Notes under the pieces: generated by a model
Seen by the model: only the letters and a program-made list of their open reading frames with translations
What the model was told of the DNA's origin: nothing
Database searches by the model: none
Shown: positions 28,616 to 40,845 of the stretch, piece after piece
Numbering within the stretch: the first letter of the stretch is position 1
Layout of the letters: each line of letters opens with the position of its first letter
Source of the DNA: Capsaspora owczarzaki ATCC 30864
Lineage: Eukaryota; Opisthokonta; Filasterea
Direction: 5' to 3'
Assembly: GCF_000151315.2 (NCBI RefSeq)
Contig: NW_011887300.1
Location: 685,310 to 749,309, forward strand
DNA length: 64,000 nucleotides
Program-made: the position numbers and the translations under genes

Positions 28616-31476
28616 TCACTTGCCGATACAGAAATCTCTGAAAATGACGTCCAATATCTCTTCAATATCGACTCGACCAGTGATCTGCCCGAGGGCTCGC
28701 ACCGCTTGACGTAAATGTTCCGCGGCGATGGCAACATCCGACAAGTCCTCTACAAAATACCCCAGAATTTCACAATGAAAGCCTGACGCACGAAGACGGC
28801 CCAAATGAACGTGACAAGCACTTACCGAGGAAATGATCAAGATGTGCCACGCAGGTCTGCAATTGTGTTCGGTGTCTCCATTGTGTAATGAGAGCCGTTT
28901 CACCCGTCTCTGACTCGCACCTGCAGCATTTTGATAGAATGATGAGTTTGTATCCCCAGACGTGATGTGAAGAACATTGGAGATGCGATGGTACCTTTGT
29001 TTCAGCTCCAATGTAAGCCGTTCCAGCAGTACTGAAACGCCCTCACCAGATTTGCAAGAGAGAAAGACGGGCTTGGCAGCTCTTTATGTAAGTGTGCGTG
29101 TGTGCGTCAGTCAGTGGGGTTGCAAGTACATGCTGTTGTCAGACAATGTCTCCGTCACTGTCAGCAACGAGTAGTCATGACCTACAAGATTTCTGGAGGG
29201 ATAACTAGCTGAGATGCCTCAACTGTGTCAATCTTGTTAATGATCGGAAGTGACATGCCTGGTTGGACGAGCTGCAAAATCGAAGGATCAACAGAATCCA
29301 ACTTTGACGCGTCAAACACGCACAAGCGTAAGTCGCATGCGTGCGCTCTGAGAGTGAGCCACAATTTGTTTGAAACCCCCCCCCCCAAACAAACAAACAA
29401 ACAACCAAACAAAAAAAAATCAACCACAAAAAACAAGATGAATAAAAAGAGTAAACGAACATAATGACGGACCACATGAGGGCGGGTGAGTGTTTGTGAG
29501 CAAGTAAATCCGTTCTGCAACCATCATTGGGAATACTTGCATACCTGGCACGAGCTCGTTTGATGCCTTCTTGTTCAATTTCTTCATCGGAGTCGCGCAT
29601 TCCTGCAGTATCGCACAGCAACAAGGGGTATCCACCAATGTCTAGTGGCACTTCCAAAATATCACGCGTCGTGCCTGCTGTGGCCGACACAATCGCAGTA
29701 GGTCGCTGGGCTGTGTTTCGAAAAGAAGAAAAAAAAAGCCAAACCCGCCCCCCCAAAACCAAATCGCCGCACATCAGAAAACAATCATCCACGCCCAATC
29801 TAAAAGTCATCGACATCAATATCCTTACACATGATATTGAGCAAGCTGCTCTTCCCAACATTAGGGGCACCAACAATTGCCACTGAGACACCCGAGCGCA
29901 GGCGCTCACCCCGCCGGCTGTCGTTGAGGGAGGCTGCAATCTCGTGCCGAAGCGTTTGCACAGCAGAAATTGCTGAGTGCGGATTCGTGACGGTGGGAAG
30001 GAGCATTTTCCGAGCAACCAAGCCAGAGTAAGAACGAATGAATGATCAATGACAACGAAAAGCAACAGGACAATTTTTGTGTACGCCACTGAACACATTT
30101 TATCGACTCACCCGATTGCATGACGTTCTCTTCAATGTCCTCGGTTTCAGCAAAATCAATGTTTCCTTCCACATGAGCCATGGATTTGAGAATCGTTCTT
30201 CGCCACTCCTCAAAGGTACGACTCATGGCACCCTGCTCCATCAAACCCGTTGTAGCGTCGAGAGTGAGTGTTAATGCCTTCGTACCAACTGCGCGGTTGG
30301 AATAGTCATACATTTAGCTGACGCAAAGCTTGCTGGCGTTGAGCACGAGTTTCAGCGTTGATCAAGTCAGCCAGTCCTTCCACTTCGGTCAAATCGATTT
30401 TGCCGTTGAAGAAAGCTCTGCAAAAGTCCCAGTCCATGAGCAAAAACTTCAAAACAAAAATCCCATTCACTTATATAGATTGGATCATATGGAAACCATC
30501 AACATACCGCTTGGTAAACTCGCCAGCATCAGCCATTCGCGTATCGGGTAGTTCGCTGAGCGCCTCGAACAGTGCCTCGATGATGGAGCGTCCGCCGTGA
30601 ATGTGAAACTCGGCCACATCTTCGCCGGTAAAGCTGCGAGGGCCTATTGCCGCGCAATCCACGTGAGACTCTTATACAGGAGCAAACAAGCAAACAAGCA
30701 ACAAGCAAACAAACCAACCCAAAAAACAAAAGAAAAAAAAAAGAAAAAAAAAAAGAAAAAAAAAAAGAAAAAAAAAGAAAAAAAAAAAAAAGAGACCCCA
30801 ATGCATACAAGCCATGGAAACATACCAGGGAACCACAAAACAATGGCATCGTCTATGTGCTCCTTTGTTGTTGGATGCACCAGTCGGCATAGATGAGCTT
30901 GGCGCGGAGTCTTAGACTTTTGGGCTGAGCCGGTCATTCGCTCAATCGCGATGCCAGCGGCGCGACCACTGAGGCGAACCACAGCAACTCCTGATGGTGC
31001 ACCCATCCACCAAGCACACACCAATGTTAAGAATTTTCGAGTGCATGTGCAGAGAGTGAGTCAGGCAAAAAGCCATTCATTCAAGTCATCACATCACAAC
31101 TGGGGCAAGACGGCATATTCGACCGCGCACCTGCTCGGCCTGGCGCTGTTGCAAGGGCATAGATGGAGTCACGTTGCTGTGCAGGCGCGGGCGACGGAGA
31201 GCTGCTGCTACTGCTGCTTGTCAAGTGAGGCTGCAGCGGCAATGTCTGAGATTGAGCACCACCGCCGACACTCGCAGCAGCAGCAGTCGTGCTCACGGGA
31301 GCGAGCGGACTGGGCATCCACGAGCACACTGCTCGAGTCTGCTGGTGGCGCTGGTGCACCGGAGCGCAGATCGCCCGACCGCGCAGTGAAACCATTCTGC
31401 CACAGCCACGCGAGATTGCCACGCTCGAGTGCGTCGCGCCACGCATCAGCAGCAGCAGCAGCAACTGCAGCGACAT
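28616..31476 (-). CDS. GTPBP3: tRNA modification GTPase GTPBP3/MSS1 (MnmE family), mitochondrial
   Basis: Eleven exons close in phase: 31131-31476, 30826-30990, 30508-30643, 30312-30417, 30112-30232, 29829-29972, 29545-29710, 29186-29347, 28995-29081, 28826-28920, 28616-28749, giving 553 residues from ATG 31476. With its MnmG-type partner this family makes the cm5/taurinomethyl group on wobble U34 of mitochondrial tRNAs. Seen in order: an Arg/Ser-rich, acid-poor N-terminus fitting a mitochondrial presequence; the folate-binding domain ([52 protein letters not shown]); the G domain with P-loop GAPNVGKSS, the TAGTTRD loop and DTAG; NKID for guanine specificity; and the invariant C-terminus FRDFCIGK, whose Cys is required in the family. 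It is slightly longer than the human protein (492), mainly at the N-terminus. It is head-to-head with VPS53, 392 bp apart. Confidence 0.95.
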
Positions 31477-31868
31477 GAAAATCCGCAATGAAAGTCAGAA
31501 CAACGTCGTTGCTTTGTTGGGGGTTTGTGTGTTCAAAGTAAACCCAAAACAAAGAAAGACCAAAATGAAACAAAAATGGACTGATCTGAGAATCTACAGA
31601 ACAAAACTGAGACAATCCAGTCAAACTGTGCACTCTACAACGAATGCTTCTTCCCATCTTCTTTCCTTGTCACTGTCTGACTGTGGCTGGATTGTCTCGC
31701 GTTCGTCTCGTCTGATATTGAGCGAACGAGTCCCTCCAAAATTTCTCCAGCACCATTTCGTTCTGAGTTTCGCTTGTTGTTGTCTTGTGATGTGTGCTTG
31801 TGCTGAACAAGAGTGAAAAGGATTTGAAGTCCAGTCTTCTTGTTCTATCTTGTTGTACTTGTTGCTGG
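31477..31868. promoter_or_regulatory. Shared upstream region of GTPBP3 and VPS53
   Basis: The two start codons point away from each other across 392 bp, so both promoters must lie here or within the 5' ends. I see no TATA box at a convincing distance and cannot place initiation sites. Confidence 0.4.
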
Positions 31869-34800
31869 ATGGACGTCGCGAGCAATCCACCCGCAGCAGC
31901 AGCAGCAGCAGGCAGCGATGACGAAGTGCTTGGCTCGCACTCGCGCGCAGTGGCCTACGCGCCCCAAGTCGAAGCAGCCATCAAACAGGCAAGCAGCAGC
32001 ACTCATGAACCAGCAGCAGCAGCAGGATCGGATCACTGAAGGGTTGCTGGTTACCACCACCACCATCTCTCATTTGTAGCTCAACAAAGAGGGGTTGGGC
32101 GGTGGCGTTCGGCTTTGATGGAAGAGGGAGACACGAATGAGGGGAGATAGACACGAAGGAGAGAGAGAGACGAATGAGGGAGAGAGAGAGAGGGAGAGAG
32201 AGAGAGACGAATTGAATTGAATTGAATGAAAAAAAAAAAAAAAAGCCGGTTTTTGTTGGACTTGGTTTTGTGCTTCATTCAAGCGCAGCGACCGAGGAGG
32301 AGGAGGACCGAGGAGGACCGAGGAGGAGGAGGGCAAAGAAGGGGAAAGACATTGCACGCGAGGATGGAAGGCGAGGATTCGCGATGGGGGGAGTGAGGAG
32401 ATGGCTGACTGAAAAGCAATGGTGAGTGAAAAAAAAAAAAAAAAAAAAAAGAAAAAAAGAAAAAAAAGACAAAGAGTCAAAAGCAATGCGAGTCCAATGA
32501 AAACGTCCATTCCATTGGAGATGCAGAAAAGGTCACTTGAAGTGGCAAGAAGAGAACGGAGGAAAGGGAAGGGGAGGGGAGGGGAGGGAAGGGGAAGGGA
32601 GGGAAAGGGGACGACACCGAGAGCCAAGAACACTCGTGAAGCTCAGTCTCGCGCTCCTCGCACACGCTGTCCATCAGTCCATCAGTCTAGCCATCAAACG
32701 ATCGAAGCAATCACTCAGTCAGCGAGTGATGCGCTGCGAGGCGACTCGAGACGGAAGGAGGAGGAGGAGGAGTACAATCAATGCAATGCAAATCCCATTG
32801 AAATCAGTTCCCAAGCGAAGGCCACTCATCCTCATTTGCTGCAGCACATTGTCACTAACTGTCTCGCAATCAACGCTTGTTTTGCTTTGACATTGTTTGT
32901 TGTTTTTTGGGGGGCGACAACAACAGGTCTTTCCAAGCGACGATCCGCTGGACAGCCCTGACTTTAACCCCGTCAATTACATCAACGCGCTCTTCCCGAC
33001 CGAGCAGTCGCTTGCAAACGTCGATGCCGTCATCAAGAAACTTCAAGGCGGTGTCCGGTAAGCAGACCCGGCAACCGGCAGCAGGCTGATCGCAAAGCCA
33101 AAAAAAAAAAAAAAAAAAGATCGAGCTGGCTCACTTTTCATTCCTCGTTTTTTTCCCCATGTAGCAAGCTGAATACGAACATTCATGACATTGTGCATTC
33201 ACAAACCAACGTCAAGGATGAAGGTCGCAAGGTATGCCACTCGGGAGCCTCATATTGTTTTGTTTGTTTGTTTGTTTGAATCTTTGAATCCATTTTTGCT
33301 GATTTGCTGTCGTCTTCTTCTTCTTCTTCCGCCAGGCTCTGGAAAACGCGCAAAAATCCATCAACGAGCTCTTCTCGCGCATCAACGACATCAAGGGTCG
33401 CGCAGGGCTGTCCGAGTCGATGGTGAAGGAAATCACCCGCGACATCAAGACGCTCGACTACGCCAAGAAAAACCTGACTGCTTCCATGACCACGCTCAAC
33501 CACCTAAACATGCTTGTTGGCTCTGTCGAGACACTCAAGTCCATGACCAAGCAAAAGCAGTACCACGATGCCGCCAATCTGCTCGTTGGTTGCGGATTTG
33601 TCATGGACCACTTTGCCGCGTACAAGTCCATTCGCCAGATTGCCGAGCTTTCCGATTCGCTGGACGCCATCAAGCTGTCTCTTCGCAAGCAAATCATGGC
33701 GGACTTTGAGGAAGCCATTTCCAACAAGGGTGCCCTGAGCTACGGCGGCCCGCATCTGCATGAGGGATGCATGGTGCTGGATGTTCTGCAAAAGGACGTC
33801 AAGGCGGACCTCATCAAGTGGTTTGTGCGACGACGGCTCTCCGAGTACGTGCTCATTTACGGCGAGGGCCTCGAGCCGGCACACCCGGAGAAGATTGACC
33901 GTCGCTACGCTTGGCTTGCGCGCAACCTGACCGACTTTGACCACGAGTTCAAGGACGTCTTCCCGACATCGTGGAACATGGCCGAGTACCTGTGCCGTGA
34001 GTTTTGCGAGGTGACCTATCGCGACCTGACGTCCATTCTCGCCTCGAAAAAGTACACTGTCGACATGAAGCTGCTTTTGAACATGATTCGCGTCACTCGA
34101 GGATTCGAGGCGTCGCTCGAAAAGCGATTCGGCACTCGACAGGCACAGCAGCACCAGCAACAGCGCGCCGAGCTTGAGCAACAGCTCCAGCAAATTCGCG
34201 GTGCGGACGAGGAGGAGGAAGAGGAGGAAGTCGACGCCGCACTGAGCGGTATTGATCCCAACGACCCGCAAGCCGAAGTCCGTCGCCGTTACCTCGAGTA
34301 CAAGAAGCAAAAAGCCCGCGAGCGCCAGCAACAGGGCAAGAGCAAGACCGTGTCTGCGCGAGAGCGCAAGAAGCAACTGCTTCTGCTCCAACAACAGCAG
34401 CAGGCGGAAGAAGCGGCTGCCAGCAAGTCGCGATTCGTCGGCGCCATCTCAGTGTGCTTTGAGCCATACATGCACATCTTTGTGGATGCGCAGGACAAGA
34501 GCATTGGCGACATGATTGAGCGCTTCGCTCGCGAGTTCCGTGCGTCCGACACCATTTCAACCCAGCCAGGCGTTGAGCCGTCGAGCGACCACGGCGGCTC
34601 TGCGGGCGCTGTCTTTACATCAGCGACTGACTTGTTCCAGGGCTACAAGGAGATTCTTCGTGTGCACGTCGACCAGCTGTCCGTGCGGGAACCCTTGCTC
34701 GAGCTTTCGCGTGTGTTTGGCAAGCACCTCAAAAACTATGGCAATCGCCTCCTGACCGGTCAGCTCCCCAAGCACTCGTCCACTGCTGCGGCTTCTGCCA

Positions 34801-36408
34801 TCGCGGCTGCTCTGCACACTGGCGACGTTCGCATGTCTCGTGAGGAGCTGGTCCTTGTCTGTGGCGTGCTCAACACTGCCAGCCACTGCAGTGCCACCAC
34901 GAAGAAAGTATGTGCACGCTTTGCGTGTTTGAGTGTGGCTAGGTCTTGTGAAAGAAGAAGAAGAAGAAGAAGAAGAAGAAGAAGAAGAAGAAGAAGGAGG
35001 AGGAGGAGGAGGAGGAGGAGGAGGAGGAAGAGGAGGAGAATGTTTGGTTGATTGTTATGCTTGTCAACTGCTTGGTTCTCACGTCTTGATTGCTTGGTTG
35101 ATTTCAGCTCGAGGAGAAAATCAAGCAAAAGATTGATCCCGAGTTTGCAGATCGTGTTGACATGAGTGAACATGAAGACTTTTTCCACGAGTAAGTTTTT
35201 TTTTTCTTTTTTGGATGTTGTTCTTGTGGTTGTTGTTGTTGTTTGCACAAAGATCGTTCGCCTTCGCTTTCCTTGTCATATCTCACGCCGTGCTTGACCC
35301 TTGTTTTCGCCGTTGCAGCATCATTGCAAACTGCTTGCAGATCTTGATTCAAGGACTCGAGGCGGCGTGCGAACCCTCGTTCCAAATCATGCTGAAGATG
35401 ACGTGGAACTCGGTTGAAAGCGTCGGCGATCAGTCTGATTATGTCACTTCCATCGCCAAGGTGGGTCCGTCTTTGTTAGGTTTCGTGGAATGGACGTGGT
35501 TGGTGTTTCGTATGCTCACGTTTGGTGGTTTTTTTTTGGCAACAACTCTTGCCCTCTCTTCGCTCTCTACCTGCAAATGAACACAGGTGTTTGCCAACTT
35601 TGTACCCACTGTTCGTGAAACAGTGGCCGACGCAAGGTACTTTTCGAACTTTTGCCTCAAGTTTGCCACTTCGTTCGTGCCGCGCGTCCAGAATGCTGTT
35701 TTCCGCGTCAAGCCCAACCAAACTGGTGTTGAACAGGTAATTTTACGGCACTGTTTTGTTTTGTTTGGCTTGTTGTTTTGGATGACGAGGCCAGTACCTG
35801 ACGTTGTGTTTTTGTGTTTCTCGTTTGCCCCAATTTGTAGCTCTTGCTCGATATGGCCTCCTTGAAAGCGATCGTGCTTGACATGCAACCGGTCAAGGCT
35901 CAGCTGTTGGACACGGGCTCCGGCTCTGGTGTTGCCAGCACGCCCTTCTCGCGTTTGGTGCAAAAGACCATGTCCAAGATTGACATGATTCTCAAGGTCG
36001 TCCTCCAGCCCCACGAGCAAGCCGAGGTGTTTGTGCAAAACTACCTCAACTATGTTGCAGAGCCCGACATTAACATTTTCCAAAAGATTCTCGACATGAA
36101 GGTGAGTCGCTCGTTGTCGTTTCTGCGTTTCGTTTTTAGTGCTTGCAACCCGAAAACTCACCCTGTTGCCCTTCTGCCTGCCATCATCCAAATCGTTTCC
36201 TTGACAGAATCTGCGAAAGCAAGAGCAAGTGCCACTTCTCGAGCAATTCCGCCAATTCTTGCCCGCACCGCCGTCGTCCGCGCCAGGAACTGGCGGAGCT
36301 TCCAACAGCGAGGAGACCTCTCGTATCGACATCAACCCCACGCGTCTGCTAAACAACCTCACCAATCTTTCCAAAGATCTGTCCAGCAAGATTGGCCGTC
36401 GAACCTAA
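31869..36408 (+). CDS. VPS53: VPS53, GARP/EARP tethering complex subunit
   Basis: Nine exons close in phase: 31869-31988, 32927-33057, 33165-33231, 33336-34907, 35108-35190, 35319-35460, 35587-35736, 35841-36101, 36208-36408, giving 908 residues. VPS53 with VPS51, 52 and 54 tethers endosome-derived vesicles at the trans-Golgi. Diagnostic sequence: [20 protein letters not shown] at the N-terminus, the long helical VPS53_N region ([40 protein letters not shown]) and the C-terminal helical bundle ([11 protein letters not shown]-like region in exon 8). A charged, Gln/Glu-rich insert of about 95 residues (encoded about 34140-34430) is extra compared with animal VPS53. Intron 1 has a GC donor (CAG|GCAAGC): no GT lies between the codon-40 boundary and the in-frame TGA at 32037. 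Introns carry simple repeats (poly-A near 32430, AAG/AGG at 34952-35040). Confidence 0.96.
34952..35040 (+). repeat. AAG/AGG microsatellite in VPS53 intron 4
   Basis: A pure GAA-type run changes into a GGA-type run. It would code as poly-Arg if read through, but it lies between the donor after 34907 and the acceptor before 35108. Confidence 0.9.
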
Positions 36409-36623
36409 CTCTGTGTTGGTTTCTTTGGTTGGTTTGGTTGGAGTATGACAATTACAGTATTCACTTGCAAAAATAGTGGCAAAGCTGGTACTTGTTTTTT
36501 TTTTTTTTTTTTTTTTTTTTTTGTTTTGGAATTTGTTTTCTTGTTGCAGTGGCCACTTCACTCTTCTTCTTTTTTTTTTTATACATATTATTATTCGCTT
36601 CTTCTTAGACATTATTATTTTGG

Positions 36624-37449
36624 ATGGAACCAGTAAGGACGAGCGAGTTGATGACGTGCGTCGGAGAGAGAGAACGAGCTCGACCAATCTCGGCTCACTC
36701 GGGGTTTACCGTGCTTCCTGTTTTCCATGCAGAACGAGCGAGGGCCCCCATCGTACTCTGAAGCCACACGCAGCGTGCCTGGTGGGTTTGCAGCGACGGC
36801 GGCGATGGACGCTGGCCCGGTCATCTTCCCGTCGCAGGAGGCCGTTGACGGGATTGCGAGCCGAACATACACGCCGCACACCACTGCGCAGCAGACAGCG
36901 TCCGTTCCCTCGGTATGCTCCATTGCATCTCCATTGCAATTGGTTTTAAGGACGAGTTTGCGGCGAGCTGTGTGGCGAGATGTGGTGACATGACGTGAGC
37001 CAACAAAAGATGGTTGGATTTGTGGCCCCAGCAGTCGACTGCTCTGTGGGTGGGTGTGCCGCAGTATTTCCAGATCTATCATTCACGAATCGGCGTTCAT
37101 TCGGATAGAAAAACAAACAAACAAACAAACAAACAAAAATCAAATGTGTCAGCTCCTATTGACAATCTGAGTGATGGTGAAAAGTTTTTGCTGCTGACTT
37201 TTGTCAACTAACTTTCTCCAACAGAACAACCGCCATTCGAGCACGAGCGTGTTTAGCACAGAGCGCCATGCAGCCACAACGTTCGTGGCCATGCACGAGC
37301 CGCGCGTTTTTACGACATCTGCTGCAGGAACTGATTTCACCGCTGGCTCGCGCAACATCGGGATTGGGTCGAGCTCCAAGTCGGTTCCGCCTGCGCTTCG
37401 GATTTTCAAGCAAACGTCTCTGGCTGAAGACCCACCATTACCGTCTTGA
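36624..37449 (+). CDS. Small PPxY-containing protein, 137 residues
   Basis: Proposed exons are 36624-36632 (only MEP), 36733-36912 and 37225-37449, with GT-AG introns that keep phase 0. The protein starts MEPNERGPPSYSEATRSVP; PPSY is a PPxY motif of the kind bound by WW domains of HECT (Nedd4-type) ubiquitin ligases. The rest is Ser/Thr/Ala-rich without transmembrane segments or domains and ends TSLAEDPPLPS. It begins 215 bp after VPS53, on the same strand. The nine-base first exon is unusual; a different upstream start cannot be excluded, while exons 2 and 3 are well supported by their splice ends. Function unknown; an adaptor for ubiquitin ligases is only a possibility. Confidence 0.55.
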
Positions 37450-38259
37450 CGTGCAGATGCGTTGTTTGTCGCATCTCAGCCAGCGGCTTTTTGTTGTTGA
37501 CCTGAGCTCAGCCGTATGAACGCTGTGTTTTTCCGTTTCCATCCACTTTTTTTGATGCTTTGTGCGTTTTTGCATTCATTCAAAACTCACTCTTTTTTTT
37601 TTTGCATTCATTTACTTGACAAATTCAGGTTTGTTACGACCTTTTTTTCCTTTTTTGTTGCTGTTGTTGTTTTGTTGGTTTCTCGTTGTTGTTTTTTCCT
37701 ATTCAATCTTGATCCGTCGCGACGTCATGTTCGCGCCAAAACACACAAAGACACATTATCTCATCCACCAGTCATGTCACGTCCGCTACACACACAATCG
37801 CACATACACGCATCATCTCATCCAACACGCCAAACATGGGAATGCACGGATGGCTTGTTGTCGCTGTGGTTGTCGGAGTCGCGTGGCTGTTGTCTTTGGG
37901 TGAGGATTGCTCCCGTTGAGCTCGGTCTGTGCCATCGCCCAGAGCCCTGGCACCAGCATTGCCATGCAATCGGCTTGACTCGGGTTGTGTTGACGTCGAC
38001 GATGGTCGTGGTGCGTGGGGTGGGTGGTGCGGAGTGATGGGATTGGGCTGGCATTCGTCGTAGTTCCAACACGAAAATAACCGCTTCGCGAGTGAGCCCG
38101 CTCTGTCGTCGAGTCTCATGACAAGGGCGATGAACGCGACGGAAAACACTACCCAAGCGGTGGACTGCACCTGTCGTGGGCTAAATTAAAGAAGGCCAGA
38201 AGGAGTGGAGCTCAGATTTGCCCCAATTGCGAGCTGTCTGATTATTTGATCTTTGTAGA
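37450..38259. other. T-rich intergenic or 3' UTR sequence
   Basis: Pyrimidine-rich DNA follows the PPxY gene stop. Open frames here (for example 37516-38037) are composed of Phe, Leu and Cys from T runs and show no domain. Probably 3' UTR plus spacer. Confidence 0.5.
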
Positions 38260-40845
38260 ATGGGTGGTGCAAATTCATCACGGCAGCGTGAGCTGTTTGA
38301 AACCGCCAAGTCATTCAGTTCGGTCGTGTAAGTATTGTTCAAGAATGAAGCGTGGTTGTTGCTTCGCGCTGACTTGATCTACTATAGACTCAGCAGCTCG
38401 GGAATTACTGACGAAGATGCCTTGGTGATTGCCGAGGGTCTCAAGCAGAACAACCATTTGCAGATGCTTGAGTAAGGCAGTGGCAAGGAAGTGAGTTGCT
38501 CAAGAAGATTCTAACATGAAATTTGTCGAATAGTTTGAGTGATAGCCAGATTGGCGACGCGGGAGCACAGGCGATCGGATTGGCACTTCGGAACAAGCCG
38601 ACCCTAGGTTTCCTGAAGTACGATCTGCCACTGTCACAGGGGGCTGTTGGTCGCACGAGTCTCACTTGATCAATGGATACAGCTTGAGCGAGAATAAGAT
38701 TGGTGATGCAGGTGCTCGTGCCATCGCTGAAGGCCTGCAGACCTCGACAACTGTGACTGAGCTCTGGTATTGTAGTAGTGGCACGCTTGACCCTTTGGTG
38801 GCATCTTCGTCTGTGCTAAAGAATGGTTTTGTACTCATGTTTGTCCGACATAGGATGCGCCGCAATCAAATTGGTGACGAGGGAGCACAGGCGATCGGAT
38901 CTGCGCTTCAAAAAAAGGCGAATCTCTCTATTCTGCAGTACGTGCTTGTGTCTTGACAGGAGTTATGATGGGATTGGTCGCAAAGGCTCTCACTTGACCG
39001 AGTTGATACAGCCTGAGCGAGAACAAGATTGGTGACATTGGAACTCGTGCCATCGCCGAAGGCCTGCAGACATCGACTGCTCTGACTCAGCTCTGGTATT
39101 GTTGTCGCACGCTTGAGCTTTTTGCCGCATCTCCGGCTTCGCTCAAATATGTCTTGGTTCTGATGTTTGACTGAGTTAGGATGTTTACCAATCAAATCGG
39201 CGACGCAGGAGCGCAGGCGATCGGATCTGCACTTCGGAACAAACCAAACCTGTCCATTCTCCAGTACGAACTTGTGTTGCCACAGGAGGAATGACAGGAT
39301 TGATCACAAGGCTCTCATTTGAACGATTTGCTGCAGCTTGAGCTGGAACAAGATTGGTGATGCCGGAGCTCGAGCCATAGCCGAAGGCCTGCAAACATCG
39401 ACTGTGTTGACTGAGCTCGGGTATTGTAGCTGCACGTTTGACCTGTGGTCGCATTGACAGCATCGCTTACAAATGAGTTGTTTCTGATGTCTGTCTGGTA
39501 TAGCTTGCATTCCAATCAAATCGGCGACGCCGGAGCACAGGCAATCGGATCTGCACTTCAGAACAAGGCAAACCTGTCTGAGCTCTAGTACGTTCTGGTG
39601 GTGTAACAGGGGCGACTGGTCACACGGCTTTGACTTGACCGATTTGATACAGCATGAACAATAACATGATTGGTGGCACTGGAGCTCGTGCCATCGCTGA
39701 AGGCTGTCAGACGTCTACTGCGCTGACTGACTTCAGGTATTTTATTGCGGCGCTTTGACCTTTTCGTCTTACATGCAGCTTTGCTCACGAATGGTTTGCT
39801 ACGTGATGCTTTTCTGACATAGGATGCAGGCCAATCTAATTGGCGATGCGGGAGCACAGGCGCTCGGACCTGCGCTTCAAAACAAGGCAAATCTGTCCAT
39901 TCTCTAGTACGTTTTGGTGTTACAGGGGCTATTCGTCGTCCGGCTCTCACTTGACTGATGTGACACAGCTTGAACAGCAACAATATTAGTGACACTGGAG
40001 CGCTCGCCATCGCGGAAGGCCTGCACGCGAAGACTGCGCTGACTGATTTCAGGTATTGTAGTCGCACGTTTGACCTTTCGTCTTGCGTGCAGTTTTGCTA
40101 AAAGTGCATTGCTACTGGTGATTGTTTGACTTAGGATGAGCATCAACCAAATCGGCGACGCGGGAGCACAGGCGATCGGATCTGCGCTTCGAAACATGGC
40201 CAACCTGTCTATTCTCTCGTACGTTCTTGTGCTGAAACAGGGGCTATTGGGCGCGCGACACTCACTTGGCCGAGTTGATGCAGCTTGGGCGAGAACAAGA
40301 TTGGTGACACTGGAGCTTGTGCCGTCGCTGAAGGCCTGCAGGCAACGGCTACGCTGACTCAGTTCGGGTATTGTAGTTGCATGATTGAGCTTCTGTCGCA
40401 CCTCCGTCTTTGCTCAAGAATGGCTTGGTTCTGATGTTTATCTGACATAGGATGTCAGCCAATCAAGTCGGTGACGCTGGAGCACGGGCTATCGGATCTG
40501 CACTTCGGAACCAAACAAACCTGTCGAAACTGCAGTAGGTCCAGTTGCGGCACAGGGGCGATGGTCGTGCGGCTCTACATGGAGGAATAAGATGCAGCAA
40601 CATGAGATATCGAATACTGAGCGTCGTTGACAATTTGTTTTTGCGTTCATGCTTGCCATAGTCTGTCAGACAACCAGATCTCCTCAAGTGCTGTTCAACT
40701 TTTATCCCAAAGCCTTCCCACAAATTGCGAGTTGGCGTGAGTTGGACTTGCCTCGTTCGGTGTTTGTGACTGTATTGCCTTTCTGACCTGATTCATTAAC
40801 AGGGCCGAGCGCCAGCGCATCCCCGCTCAAGATGCAAGAAATTGA
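38260..40845 (+). CDS. LRR (ribonuclease-inhibitor type) protein 3, alternating A/B repeats, possible N-myristoylation
   Basis: Exon 1 (38260-38327) encodes MGGANSSRQRELFETAKSFS; exon 2 (38388-38471) is the first LRR. Fifteen one-LRR exons of mostly 84 nt follow, all with phase-2 GT-AG introns, and the last exon (from 40803) encodes ERQRIPAQDARN and stops at 40843-40845. Repeats alternate strictly between type A (NQIGDAGAQAIGSALQNKAN) and type B (NKIGDAGARAIAEGLQTSTT), so the duplicating unit is a two-exon dimer of roughly 310 bp. Introns also alternate: GTACG-type donors after A exons, GTATTG-type after B exons. The N-terminal Met-Gly-Gly-Ala-Asn-Ser fits the N-myristoylation pattern, absent from LRR proteins 1 and 2, so membrane attachment is possible. 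No C-terminal domain like that of protein 2 is present. Ligand unknown. Confidence 0.75.

Noticed and set aside
31081-31130. GTPBP3 exon 1 reading through past the GTGCGC donor
   Set aside because: Splicing at 31131 restores the conserved [18 protein letters not shown] exactly, whereas read-through leaves the family alignment.
37516-38037. T-rich open frame with apparent hydrophobic segments
   Set aside because: The hydrophobicity comes from T runs (Phe/Leu); it looks like 3' UTR, with no supporting features.
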